NCBI GenBank assembly: GCA_963920635.1 | Contig: OY987303.1 | Coordinates: 53,443,223 to 53,507,222 of the forward strand | DNA: 64,000 nt | Direction of reading: 5' to 3' | Origin: Pseudeuparius sepicola | Lineage: Eukaryota; Arthropoda; Insecta; Coleoptera; Anthribidae | Shown: one piece after another, positions 21,427 through 33,315 of the stretch | Layout: each line of letters begins with the position of its first letter | Numbering within the stretch: position 1 is the stretch's first letter | Position numbers and translations under genes: made by a program | The notes under the pieces: model-generated | Seen by the model: only the letters and a program-made list of their open reading frames with translations | Database searches by the model: none | Told to the model about the DNA's origin: nothing

Positions 21427-24136
21427 TAACACCGAAAAGACATCGAAAAATAATTTTGAGAAAAAAATAAGTCCTGTTAATAAAAAGTATGGTTATACGT
21501 ATTCAGATTTATTAAAAAAAGGAAGAACAAGAAAAGGTCATATAAGGTGTTCCACTTAAGACCTATCCACCCCATACGATTTTTATTTACAGGCCGCCTT
21601 TCAAAATATATATTTTTTAGGCTAGGAGGCAACAAGTCAATGCCTACCGCGACTTGAAATTTGTCGAAAAGACGAGAAGTACTATTAGCGATTTTTTACG
21701 ATAGAAGCCGATAACGAATTATTTTATTATTTAGTAAGGCCTCAAACCCAAGTGCACCAATCTAACAAAGATTTCTCGCTGACGTCACATCTTACTGCCT
21801 TTTTGTTTTCTTAATAACTTTCTCAGAATTTAATACTACATTAAAGCGAAATAACAAAAATATTAATAACCATTTTCACTGGCGCTGTAACACCCGAGAA
21901 AGTGATATGAATATACGTGTTAAAACAAAAAAAAAAACATGCCCGCAATGTTGTATTAGTCCGCAGCAACATGCAAAATGGGAAAACAAAACATTCAGGT
22001 ACAGATTCATTTTCCAAATATTCAAATCGGCCGGTTTCTCTTTCAAAACGTGCTATCTGTTCTAATAGACTTATTGACCGAAATTTGAGGCAGTAGGTCT
22101 TGGAAACCGATCTCTTTTCGATTTTTATTGTGTCTCTAAACCCGCCTTCTCGATCTGTCGGCTTTTATGCTTGGGTTTTTCGCGATTTTTTCTCGGGAAT
22201 TTTATTTTGAATTGGTAATTCCGATATCAATGTTTTAGTGGCCTCAATAGGGATCCCAGGATAATATTTATTTATTATTAGCAATTTAAATGAGATTGCT
22301 TATTGGCAATAATTAGAAAACAATTATTTTTGACAAATTCCTTAAATTATCACCAACTGGAATTTCAAAAAAGCAGTTTTGTGGGCGTGATATTAACTGG
22401 TCACCATTTTTTGTTGTGGTATTAGGCACGACTTATTGCTCTATGAATACATAGTGTCGACGATAAAATCCGCATTCTTTAAATTAATTCGTGCATATTT
22501 TGCGTCAACCAAAGTTTTTGCTTGAAAAGTGATGCCAAGAAGGTGTCCAAAAGCAAACGTCTGCCAAATTTGATACTTGAAACTTTGAATTTTTCAAAAT
22601 TCTGTACGCCATAAACAGAGCTGCCTTAATCTATGTTTATGTTCATTATTATCCTATCCTCCCATACCTAACCTTTGTAACTGTATTTTCTTCTTCTTAG
22701 AATAGGCTTGACCCGACGGGAGGAAGACAAGGAGAATAGTTTCCGGATCAACACAAAGTAATAAAAGACAAAGGTCGAAGCCACAACACGTTATGAGCCT
22801 GTATTCAAATTTGGACGCTTCTTCTGCATTTTAATGGCGCGTATGTGGGCGAGTTTGAATTCATTTGCTGTGCTTGACACACCACACAGTAGTAGGCTGT
22901 GCTAAATACTAAACGACGAGTCGTTTGAACACATTCACGATGCTTTAAGTAGCAGTACTTTAATAATCGTGAATATGATATCAAATTTTCTTGTGTATTG
23001 TGTGCGCATTAAAAAACTGAAGCACTCTCTACCTCTATATCAATCTATAAGTTTGTTTTTTATCGAAATTATTTGAGCGAACACACCCTAATATTGCAGT
23101 AAATAATAACATATGATGTTTAGTGGCATATCAGGTAAAGGATATCAATTGAAAAAAATGCACTCCAGCCGGGACTTGAACCCGGGACTCCTACTATATT
23201 ATTTATAATTATTACAGGTACTAAAAATCTTTCTGTGTAAATAATAACTTTTAATTGGATCACTTTTACGTATACATTTACTTAACCTAACCCATTTTTT
23301 TATTGCGAAGCCGTTCATATGCCGAAGGACGTTTCCTAGTTGAGAATGAAATGGTTGGGAGTCAGGACATATTGTATATTTTTTTCTTATAACACCAATG
23401 CTAGTTAGTTTACTGCTATTATTCATTTGTATTAGTTTCAGTCTAAGATAAGATTAGATTCCTATGTTTACATATTAAATGTATGAATAAAATTCCCTAG
23501 TTACTATGTCCATTACTGTAACTTTTGCGCTTTAGTTAAATGTTTGCCGACCAACTTAGATAGCAAAAATATCAATTTTCCCGCTTTACAATCTAAAACC
23601 CAAGCAGGTGCTTTTTTGTATATCTAGCGGAAGTTGAACCCACATACTTATCGTTCGTAGAACTTTACAACCATAAATGGTTGAGCGATTTTTTAAAACT
23701 TCGCGATAAGGACTCCGTCTATACCATTATTATCGGGGTACGATACGATGCCTGTATGGTCTAAATGCGAGAAAAAATATTACTAGACAATTTTTTTTAA
23801 GGAAATAAATCGTAGAATACCTAAATTTATTTTTAAAAATATTTTTGTCTATCGGGATTTACCCGACAAAAATTATTATTAAAATTCAAAATTTTCCGTT
23901 ACTACCTATTGTGTAAAACCGTTGATTGATTCCTTCCTCCATCGACGGTAAAACATGTCAACGCTGCTCATATTCCGGCCGCAGTTAGACCAATGATGAA
24001 GGTGCATTTTGTAGACATGCGCATTTGCTAGCTACCGCTGTCAAAAACAAAGGCCATGAACCGTCATTAGAATAGCAGAATTTTTTTCTAATATGTAGGT
24101 ATAAGAACTTTGGTATAAGTAAATAGTATATTTATT
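21427..24136. other. long gene-free intronic stretch
   Basis: No exon or intact transposon recognised. About 21580-21730 resembles 43530-43740 (GAGAAGTACTATTAGC then ATTTTTT and CCGATAA), so it is a diverged dispersed repeat. A tRNA T-arm-like fragment lies at 23160-23192. Confidence 0.4.
23160..23192 (-). tRNA. tRNA 3'-half-like fragment (not a gene)
   Basis: On the minus strand AGTCCCGGGTTCAAGTCCCG forms a perfect T-arm (CCGGG, GGTTCAAGTCC, CCCGG) followed by GCTGGAGTG. No D-arm or anticodon arm precedes it. Likely the remnant of a tRNA-derived repeat. Confidence 0.45.
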
Positions 24137-24490
24137 GTACACCTATAGGTTGAGAAGTGAGCCATTATTTACCGAGCATTTTTATATCCTGAGGCGCGTA
24201 GCGCCAAAGGATATAATATGCGAGGTAAATAATGGCCTTCTCAACCGAAGTGTATATAGAATTTTTTTACTACTAACATTGAAATTATGCCATATTTTAG
24301 TCATTTCTCGCTTTTTCAAATACTTCAAAATATCAAGTAGCCACTAATTTTTAAATGTCACATAGAAAATTTTTCATTATTTACCTAGGTATTTTTTTAT
24401 TATCATTATTTACCTAGATAGAGAAATATTACTTCTCATTAGAGGAATGAGGTAAATAATGATGATTTCTCAGGTTAGTACTAAAAAAAA
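24137..24490 (-). repeat. dispersed repeat E, copy 2 (inverted)
   Basis: Inverted relative of 4510-4870: starts with the TTGAGAAGTGAGCCATTATT palindrome, contains ATCCTGAGGCGCGTAGCGCC, and ends with repeated AGGTAAATAATGATGATTTC-like words. The small ORFs here are accidental. Confidence 0.7.
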
Positions 24491-24578
24491 GTGTTTTGTG
24501 CTTTGTTGCATCAAACTTTAATTTTAGGAACAAAAACAAATTAAAACAGGACTCCATACAAAGCAGAGAGTATAGATA

Positions 24579-25762
24579 TACAGGGTGAATCAGTTTTTTG
24601 TAGCAGCACTTTAACAGGTGATAGATCTTCAAAAAATAACGGCACTTTTTCGTATAAACTATATCTTTCTAAGGACTTAGAAAAAAGTTAGAGGGTGTTA
24701 AAGTTGGAAAAAATATGCGGCCTTTATTGAATATTTACCAAACTTATTATAGTTGAGATATTTAAGTCATATTTGGTATACGTTAAAACGGCATGGGTTA
24801 GCATAAAACCTGCTAATATCGAACATCTTGCACAACCAGTGGCGGAGAAGTGGATAATTGGTAAAATTATTTTTATAAAAAAAATGAATCACCTTGTATT
24901 TTAACAAAAAGTATTGAATTTTTTATGTAGATTTTAATTGCAGACAAAAATGTGCTCTTGGTATTTGTTCGCATGTGTTGTAGTTTAATGGCAAATTTCA
25001 TTTTTTTGTATTATTTCGGGGTATTTCTGAAACATCTAAAAAAATTGCTCCATAAGTAACACTTAAAGTAGAAAAAACGTGTTTCTTACTTTAAATAAAG
25101 TAACTTTTTCCAATAAACTAACCCATTCAAGGTTTTACTTTTCAAGATACAGAGCGTAACTTTAATTGCATCTTCCTTAAATGTTTTAGACCCTCTGAAC
25201 TTCAAAAGTATAGCCTTAAATAGGTAAGTTTATTGGAAAAAGCTACTTTATTTAAAGTAGCAAACACATTATTTCTACCTTAAGTGTTGCTGATGGAGCA
25301 AATTTTTTAGGTAATTTTCAGAAATACCTCGAAATAATACAAAAAATGAAATTTGCCATTAAACCAGAACACATGCGAACAAATACCAGGAGGACATTTT
25401 TGTCTGCAATTAAAATCTACATAAAAAATTCAATACCTTTTATTACAATACAAGATGATTCTTTTTTTTTCTAAAAATAATTTTACCAACTACCCACTTC
25501 TCCGCCACTGGTTGTGCAAGATGTTCGATATTAACAGGTTTTATGCTAACCTGTGCCGTTATAGCGTATGCCAAATATGACTTAAATATCTCAACTAGTT
25601 TGGTAAATATTCAATTAAGTCCACATATTTCTTACATATTTAACACCCTGTAACTTTTTTATAAGGCCTTAAAATGATATAGTTGATAGAAGAAAGTGCG
25701 GTTATTTTTTGAAGATCTATGACTTGTTAAAGTCCTGCTACAAAAAACTGATTCACCCTGTA
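24579..25762. mobile_element. large TACAGGGTGAATC foldback element (family A)
   Basis: Nearly a complete palindrome: arms of about 560-580 bases meet near 25150-25180. Mirrored blocks include AATTGCAGACAAAAATGTG with its complement, and AACCAGTGGCGGAGAAGTGG with its complement. Terminal blocks match the 5086-5815 element. No transposase. It lies in the 25-kb intron, so the nascent FAM89-like transcript would contain this hairpin. Confidence 0.8.
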
Positions 25763-27646
25763 GATATTTTAATTAAGGTATTAATTTTTATATAAAATGT
25801 TATGCAACCTTTGTCTATTGCTATAATAGCTATAACGTGAACTAACTGTATGTCTATCGTTAAAAGGCTGGCGAGTGCCGGTTAAAAACCAGATCAACGC
25901 CTTAGATGGAAGAAGCTACAAAAAAAAATCAATCCTGCAAACTTCTGACCTTGTAACACATAAGCCATTCTTCTGCTCGTTGATTCGAAAGCATGCACTC
26001 CGGAGAAGCCGAAGGTTGCTTTGTTTAGGCTGGTCTTTTACCACCAGTTCTGCCGTTTTTCAGTTTTCGCCCAAGCACAATATGCTAGTACCTACTAAAA
26101 AGCAGAATAAAATATTATGGTAATATGCGTGGTTTGTCTACGTTGATAACAATAGTAATTACGTCACAAGACCGTAAAGTATAAGTTTCCAGTTAACAAG
26201 CACAAGGGGAATTCGGTTAGAAAACTTAACACAAACGCCGTCTTGACAAAATTTTGCTGTTCTAAATTATGTAGCTAAATATTATATTGTGGTATTACTG
26301 GACTAGACATTGTACCTATACAGTAGCCGGCAGAAAGTTTGCAAAAAAATAGCATTTTTTCTATGGAAGGTGTTCAGAGCTGTTTTTAAATGGAGTTAAT
26401 TTAATAATGAAACTGCCTTAAAATATTTTAAACTAAAGCGAGATTTTGTCCAAAAACTGTATATTTTCAGGTCGGTAGTAAAAAAAATATGTAGACCTAC
26501 ATATTAAAATTTTCAACATAATGTCCTTTATTTTGAAACCTGTGTGCCTGTCAGGAGAAACGGCATTGCAATGTTGCCGGTGCCCGTTTGCAATAATTCG
26601 TGGAACAAAGGCAAATTTTAGTTTTCTATTAAAATGTCTCCAGCTTGCCTATGGATATCTATTATTTAATGTATTGCAACCTTTGAGCTTTAACTAACGC
26701 AACTGCACACAAAAATGTTGTCGCAAATACTGTTTTATTACGAATGTGTTCTGTGTATTGACTCCTCTATAGTAAAATGGTGTCTGTTTATGCTGCAGAC
26801 GCTGAAAGCTATAATGTCCTTCATCTGTTTCACGTGATACTTTGGTGAAAATACTTGTATATGGAACATAATAATATACAATAAATATTCGGACTTCAAT
26901 AATGCGGAAATACTCGTGTATGTGGCAACGCCACCCGCCCAACCAAGCCGCCGCACCCGTCCTGCTATCTGTCATTCCAAATGAACTCAATCAAAACATT
27001 AGCAGATATTATGTGCGATTTATTATAGTGTTATTCGTATTTATTATCTAATTGCTTGTGTAATTTAGTAGTTTGTGTAATTGGATGCTTTCGTGGATCT
27101 AATAATCCGAAGTTCACGTCTACCGAAATTCGGATAAAACTGCAAAAGTTAGTATGTTGTAGTAATAGTGAAGTATTATGAGTTATTAATAAACGAAGAA
27201 CTTGGGGCTAAGGACCATCTTGAAGGCGCTTTTATGAAGCAGGCACCATAGTGCTTAGAAGTACTGAGCCCGAATACCGTACCTAGGTCTTAGGCCCAAC
27301 CTTGCCAAAAAAAAGTGCAGAAAAACGCGACTGAATATATATGAAAAAATAACCCTTCTAGACTAAATGTGGGTTCACGGGGCATCCGAAGTCTGGTGGT
27401 TTGAGGTTAGAATTTTGAAACGTCAATTTTCCTTGCAACTTTCACCGCAGAATAAGGTTATGTCTCAGAACACTTCAGTGGTAAGGCCATGTTGCCAAAT
27501 TGTATCGCCATGTTGCCAAATTGCCTTTTTAAAACACTTGTGACGTCGTAAGACTTGCTATGTAAATATTATTTTTAGAAATAATCGTAGGGTCTTAGGC
27601 AAGTGTCCAGGAATTGTTTCATCAAGTACCCTATATGAGCTACTTA
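25763..27646. other. no gene recognised
   Basis: AT-rich noncoding DNA. It holds a lone TACAGTAGCCGGCAGAAAG terminus (about 26319). The minus-strand ORF at 26694-26990 shows no family signature. No supported exon. Confidence 0.35.
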
Positions 27647-28850
27647 TACAGGGTGTCCAACTTTAAAACTGTACAAATCCGTAAAATCTTCATTTTTTGG
27701 AGATAATCGCCTAAACTTTTTTTTGTTTGAAAGGCCTTCAAAAACCGCTTCATTTGATCTTCCTGCCATTTTCAAAATGCAAATACAGGGCCGGCTGCAA
27801 TTTTTTTATACCCCCTATTTTTACGAAAACCATTTAGCGATTTTTTTATTTAAAATCTAACCCCACAGAGTTAATCAGAACATCCCAAAACCCTTATTTA
27901 CCAAATTTGAATAAAAAATATACAGGGAGTTAAAGTTGCGCAAAATAGGAATTTTAAAGGCATCTGCCAAGTCAACTGTGCCATGGAATCCCCTCAAAAC
28001 AGGACCACTCAAGCTGTTGGTGTGCAAAGGTCCAATACAAAATATACAGAGTGTTCTTATCTGTGCCATCTCAAATTACTGAATATTTGGAACTTTATAC
28101 GGGTCAAAAATCGAGTATATCAAAACCGCTCCACATACTATAAACGAACTAAATCTAAAAAATACAGAAGCCTGCCAGTCAGTAAGTCCATATCAGTTAA
28201 GGTGACTGGTGTGCCACAACAGGAGACGCACAGACAATGTATAATCTTAGACAGTAACTTTGTTGAGAAAGGTCCAATAATTTAAATTGTTTTTATTTGT
28301 TGGTTGGCATTTTGTAAAGAAATAAATTACTTTTGTGTTTATTAATATTTTTTTAATGATTCCAGAGCACTCTTGACCAGTATAAAGTGTAATAAAATTT
28401 CAGAATTTTGAGATAGCTGTATATTTTTGTAATAAATCTTTTCACACCAACATTTTGAGTGGTCCTGTTGACCATGCAACTGTTTTGAAGGGATTCCATG
28501 GCACACTTGACTCGCCAGATGTCTTTAAAATTCCTATTTTGCTCAATTTTGACACCCTACAGAATGGAACTCCCTGTATACTTTTTGTTCAAATTTGGTA
28601 TATGGGGGTTTTGCGGTGTTTTGATTAACGCTGTGGGGTCAGATTTTAAATAAAAAAATCGCTAAATGGTTTTCGTGAAAATCGAGAGTATAAAAAAATC
28701 ACAGCCGGCCCTGGATTTGCATTTTGAAAATGACAGGAAGGTCAAAAGAAGCGATTTTTGAAGGCCTTTCAAACAAAAAAAAGTTTAGGTGATTATCTCC
28801 AAAAATGAGGATTTTACGGATTTGTACAATTTTAAAGTTGGACACCCTGT
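27647..28850. mobile_element. TACAGGGTGTCCAAC foldback element (family D)
   Basis: Left TACAGGGTGTCCAACTTTAAA, right TTTAAAGTTGGACACCCTGT. Arms of about 400 bases mirror CTGCCATTTTCAAAATGCAA, AGGGCCGGCTG and ATTTAAAATCTAACCCCACA. The centre (28050-28440) is unique. A truncated relative forms the 53.2-53.5 kb segment. Confidence 0.8.
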
Positions 28851-28859
28851 CCTGTATGT

Positions 28860-29420
28860 ATAACCTTGCTGCAACAATGCTACACCCTAAAAAGAAATAA
28901 TTTGTCGCCGAGTTTTTTTTATCCCATAACATTATTAGAAATTACGGCATGGCTGCGAACCGTCGGTATTTTTGCGCTCAGTGGTCTTTTGTTTTTTAAC
29001 GAATTCTTTATCGTTTCGAGACGAAAACAAAAGCAACAGGTAAGCGGCCTTGGCGGACGCGGGCACCTTTGGTTTTTCGCGTTCTTACAAATCACGTGCA
29101 AAGACTCGATCAACGCGCATACCTGTAATAACGGTTCCGTTCGAAATGTCGAACATTTTCGCAGACGTTTACACGTGATAGAATAAGACAACGCGATCAC
29201 ATTTTAGAGGAGCGCTGAAATGTGGACCAAAAGTTCAAGGTCCGCATTTTTTGAAAATTGCGCAAAGCGTTAGATAATGACGAGGATAGCGTTCACGTTT
29301 TTGCTCGCAGCCCGTACGGGGTCAAGAAACCGTGGAGTTGGCCAATTGAAGTCCAATTAAACCGTCGTCTGGTGTTATTACACTGGCATAGGTGTGAAGC
29401 TGTGTCGGAGAAGTACGTGC
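28860..29420 (+). promoter_or_regulatory. CpG-rich island with initiator and 5' splice site
   Basis: Repeat-free and CpG-rich. TGCGCTCAGTGG near 28975 resembles an arthropod TCAGT initiator, and ACAG|GTAAGC at 29036-29045 is a strong donor, so a short plus-strand first exon (about 28979-29039) is possible. No coding exon can be linked to it. It might also be an enhancer of the surrounding minus-strand gene. Confidence 0.3.
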
Positions 29421-30258
29421 TTACTTATATTATTTCAAAGACTTCACATAGTATATGTAGATGACTACACGGACCAAATTTTGACCGGTACAAAAATTTT
29501 AATTCATAATAATATGGCGTTTTTTAACTCAAAAATTAAATTTACGTTTTACCTACATATATATATGTATGTATGACTTTTAAGTCAGCGGCTTGCAGAA
29601 GTTCTTAAAGTTTTGTCACTAAAATTTGTACCACCCTGTATTGAAAAATGTATTTTTTGCAAGTTATTAATTAAATTTCAAGGTAAGAGAAGAATACGAA
29701 AAATTGGATTCCAATTTCCAATTTTTAACATTTAATTTAACATTCTACAGGGTGATTCAAAACGCCATGCACAAATTTTAATAAAGTATTTTTGAGGCCA
29801 AAATAAGACCTAAATGTCCTAAAATGCATTCCCTCATACCTAAAAAATATATTTTTTAACTAGGTACATATCTAATTTATGTAGAAAGATTATTATTTTA
29901 TGGGTGACCCTTTTAGAATGGAAACTACTTTTATAAAATTGGTCGACGTTTCGATAATTATATTATCAGGGGTAATATTTTACGAATTATGATCCCAAAA
30001 CTGAAAATACTCCGACTGCACAGAATGAGTGGTATTTTCTTAGCATTGGGATTAACGAGTGATAAATTAACGAAAGGTATTATCTATTATTAGGCATACC
30101 ACCAGTTGTATATAAAAAGAGAATTTAACTGCAAATAATTATTCAGTGTGTATGTAGCCATAATTTAACAACCTACATTCTTCTGAATAAATTAACTACA
30201 AGAATTATGAACATTTCTCCTCTTCGAAAATGTAATTTAAAAAATAAAAATAAAAGAA
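29421..30258. other. no gene; lone element ends
   Basis: Holds unpaired TACAGGGTGATTC (about 29754) and CCACCCTGTA (about 29631) termini. It also holds a motif CTGATAAT/ATTATCGAAACGTCGACC on the minus strand (29940-29970), a degenerate hammerhead-like sequence. Confidence 0.4.
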
Positions 30259-30333
30259 GCGACCACAACAGGGATTTGAACCCGGGACCTCTAGCACGCA
30301 AAGCGAGAATCATGCCTAGGGGCCCATTGAGGT
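30259..30333 (-). tRNA. tRNA-Pro-like pseudogene or SINE head
   Basis: On the minus strand ATGATTCTCGCTTTGCGTGC, AGAGGTCCC and GGGTTCAAATCCC follow the order of an arthropod tRNA-Pro, with A-box-like CCTAGGCATG and B-box GGTTCAAATCC. The anticodon triplet reads TGC rather than TGG, the anticodon stem is mispaired, and the acceptor ends pair poorly. A T-rich tail follows. A tRNA-derived repeat is more likely than a working tRNA. Confidence 0.6.
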
Positions 30334-30491
30334 CAGATGAATGTTTCACTTAACTCGTCGTATATAAATTTAATTACCAGTCCATTTGACAGTTGTCATT
30401 TAGGTTGAGCTTTCGGTTCTGAATATGTTTCTTGTGCTAATAGATATTTTAACGATCAATGTGGACAATGTGTTAACTGAAAACATACATT

Positions 30492-30839
30492 CTATACTAA
30501 AATCAAATAAATCTGACGCCTGATGTAATCAAATGCATGCGCGTGAGATATTCGCCAGAGTCGCACTGAGGCACGACCTTTATTTAATTTTAATTTATTG
30601 GCTTAATTAAAATGCTTCAAAATGTTCAAAACATCGAAAAAATTATTTGTGGCAGTGTCTAAATAGCTGAAAACAACAAGATAAAACCGCATAAATACGC
30701 TTTTGCGATCGAGTACATCCCTGTTGCCAGACGCGCTGATATTTTATGGCCTATTGACCAATCGCCTTATTTCGCGGAACGTCACCGAACACGTGCTTTT
30801 ATGTAAGCTAGGAGTCAGACTTGTTTGATTTTAGTATAG
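30492..30839. mobile_element. CTATACTAAAATCAAA MITE, copy 1
   Basis: Starts CTATACTAAAATCAAATAA and ends TTTGATTTTAGTATAG. It shares about 340 bases in direct orientation with 45203-45578, including GTGGCAGTGTCTAAATAGCT and TTGACCAATCGCCTTATTTC. No ORF. Confidence 0.75.
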
Positions 30840-30944
30840 TCCTATATTAAATTTGGTAATGTGAAGAAGTTATCGGGTTATCAGTTTTAGCTGCCACAAT
30901 TATATTGGTTTAGCGTAACTAGGACGTAACTAAGAGAGTAGGAT

Positions 30945-31890
30945 TTCAGCGACTATTTCCCTCGTCTTAATTTCCACCAATCACAAACGCGCAATTTTAA
31001 ATTACAAATGGTTTCTAGATGGAAAAACTGTATGACAGCACCTGTCAGCGGTTTTTTCGAGTTTAACCGCGGCAAAACTTGACAGCTGTTGTATAATAGG
31101 TAGTATCCTTGTTTATGGATACTCTAGTCAGCCAATGTCTGACACTGACATAAGGACATGACAGAAATACAGTGGATACGGGACAGATTTTGCAAAAAAT
31201 AAAGTTGTCCAGCTGTTTTTTTGATAGATTTTTAATAGAAGAAAATTAGAAGGCAATGACTGGCCCACTTTAATTTTTAGCGCCATCTGTTGCTTGTATC
31301 CAATATTACTCTCGTATCCTTATGACTCTGTCACACATTGGCTAACTAGGGATTCCATAAACAAGGGCAGTATGTTTTGTAAGCTATGTGTATGCAGAAT
31401 AATCTGTTACTCATGAAATAGTCTTGTCAAATACCATTCGGGCATCTAATTTTTCCTGTGAAAAAAATCCAAAAAAAAACGCAATGCTAAGTAATATTTT
31501 TTTAACAAAATGCATTCGTACAGGTGCAAAAATCCTCGTCTTCGACTCGTATTTTTGTTGCCACCAGCACTCATGCTTCTTGTTATTACTTAGCAACCTG
31601 AAATTTATTAATCTGTCACTTCACTTTGACGTGGCATGATCTTTGAGAAAGGAGGAAGATTTATTCTTCGAAAGCTCAGAAAACAAATTTGTTGAAGTTA
31701 TTTTTTGAGTTACACGTTAAAAGTTTCGTTCATTCTCTGTTAAGTATTTATGAATTTTCCAGGCAACTTGAAAACGTTGTCTTTCGATCAGTTTCGTGGC
31801 GAAAAACCCAATTAAAAAATTAAATGGATTAGCAACGTGTTTTTTCGATTTTTTTAGGAAAAATTAGATGCCCTTATGATATTACTTACG
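30945..31890 (-). repeat. dispersed repeat F, copy 2, carrying two insertions
   Basis: Inverted relative of 12430-12890 (shared flank ATGATATTACTTACGA and the CTCGTCTTAATTTCCACCAATC end). One extra segment, 31107-31365, is a MITE. A second, about 31600-31800, separates the two halves of the GGGCATCTAATTTTTCC foldback. Confidence 0.7.
31107..31365. mobile_element. hAT-type MITE with 8-bp duplication and a known empty site
   Basis: Ends CCTTGTTTATGGA and TCCATAAACAAG; flanks GGTAGTAT (31099-31106) and GGCAGTAT (31366-31373). The related copy at about 12715-12735 reads GGTAGTATGTTTTGTAAGC without the insert, showing the pre-insertion state. Confidence 0.75.
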
Positions 31891-32699
31891 AGAAATACCA
31901 CTAGTGGTATTATCACTAGTAATCGCCCTAGTGCTTGAATTATTGCCGAAGTACACGAATTTTCTTAAAAAATTCGTGTTAGAGAAAAATTTCAGGATAT
32001 TAATTCAAGAACGTGGGGGATTCGGTAAGAAAATTCCATACCTACACGTAAATTAAACGAAATTATCATCAACGTTTTTGTTGGGTATCTAATTGTTACA
32101 ATGTCACATTTTAATAATGACATTTGTCAAAAAAATTTCCGCTGTAATCAGCTCCTGCTGCCTAGAGCAAGAAGTGAGAATATTTCCGGAAATTTTTTGA
32201 GTTGCCATGACAACGAAGCAAAAAACGAGCCTCTGATTGGTCAAAAAAGTAGGTATGGAATTTTCGCTGAAATCATCACCTGATTGGTTAATATTTCAAA
32301 AATCATGTCATCTCATTGGTTTATATCGGCAGGCGTTGAATTCTCTTACTTAGGACACAACAAATTTGAGACAATCACAATAAACAAAGACTTTACAAAG
32401 TACCTACCACGGCGATAAATAAACTATTACCGTGGTACCTACCTAATTTAAAAAGCTAATAATATTTACATTCAGATGTAGTTTCTTTGTCTAAGCTTAA
32501 AATTAGATTAAAACTTGGCATATTACGTACAAAATTGCGCTGGCTGCAATTTAGAAATCTCCAAAGTAGGTACCGTTGACCGAAATATTTGATAAATTTC
32601 CATCATTTATTTTTTACTTTTACTTTCAACTGAAGTTTAACTTTCCGACTTCGAAAACCAAGAACCATAAATTTTCTTGAGTACCCTTTACTTTATAAG
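31891..32699. other. no gene; small palindromes
   Basis: AATACCACTAGTGGTATT (31896-31913) is a perfect palindrome. GAAAATTCCATACCTAC (32028) mirrors GTAGGTATGGAATTTTC (32250), suggesting a MITE of about 240 bases. No coding sequence. Confidence 0.4.
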
Positions 32700-33230
32700 A
32701 ACCCGATAATAACCTTGACGTCCCCCTCATACATTACTATTATACCTTCCTTCACTGCGTCTAATCACGCCATCGCGCAATACACTCTTATTCTTCCTCT
32801 TTCTTCCCCTGCTTCTTCGAGTGCGAAGCCCTTCTCGCTCGGCTGCCTCCCGGGAGGAAGAAGAGGAACAAACAAAAGACGATCTCCCGCCTACCGTGAC
32901 CGAAAAAATGCCCGGACGCATTATAGATAAGCGAAGGGGAGCCGCGGCCGCGGCTCGAACCGTGGCCGACAGACGGACGGAGCCGGAGGCGCTCTTCGAC
33001 CAGAGAACAAGGAAGGGGAGAACTTAAACGCAAGGTGGCGGAGCTAGCCTGCGCATCTGGGCGGCGCCGCCTATATCAGCCATGTTTTCAGTTTAGACAG
33101 AGGCGTCACTTTCAGTTTAGCGTTTCGAGCGAACAGATCTTCAGTGGCGGCGTTAATTTGAAGTTTTCTTTATTGCGAGTGTGTTGTTTTGTTCAGTGTT
33201 TTGTCTTATGATCATGAGTAAGACAAAAGC
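32700..33230 (+). promoter_or_regulatory. CpG-island promoter with repeated initiators
   Basis: Strongly GC- and CpG-rich (includes GCCGCGGCCGCGGC), then a run of initiator-like words: TTTTCAGTTTAGAC, CTTTCAGTTTAGCG, TCTTCAGTGGCGG and TGTTCAGTG between about 33085 and 33200. It precedes the THAP-like exon. The block AGAGAACAAGGAAGGGGAGA (33002-33021) is repeated inverted at about 34481-34500. Confidence 0.5.
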
Positions 33231-33315
33231 GGGGGCGATGTGTGCGCGGCGAAAGGCTGCGTAAACAAAAGTTACAACGGCAGGTTATCGTTCTTCTCCT
33301 TTCCAAAAGAGCATT
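33222..33315 (+). pseudogene. THAP-type zinc-finger first exon, frame-disrupted
   Basis: One frame reads VCAAKGCVNKSYNGRLSFF then SFPKEHW, the N-terminal part of a C2CH THAP domain (C-x4-C, SFFSFPKE..W), ending at a donor-like TTG|GTAGAT. The second zinc-ligand pair would lie in a later exon that I could not find. The only upstream ATGs (33209 and 33214) are in another frame that ends after 16-18 codons, and the THAP frame has a TAA at 33219-33221. The start is therefore broken, or supplied by an unseen exon. THAP domains occur in host regulators and in P-element transposases. Confidence 0.45.

Noticed and set aside
29935..29975. Hammerhead-like CTGATAAT ... ATTATCGAAACGTCGACC on the minus strand
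   Set aside because: The G and A after CTGAU are not in the required core order (CUGANGA), so it is at best a degenerate relative.
32727..33033. ORFs of 64-81 codons on both strands in the 33-kb CpG island
   Set aside because: Arg/Ser-rich products expected from GC-rich promoter DNA; no splice or start context, and a promoter reading fits better.
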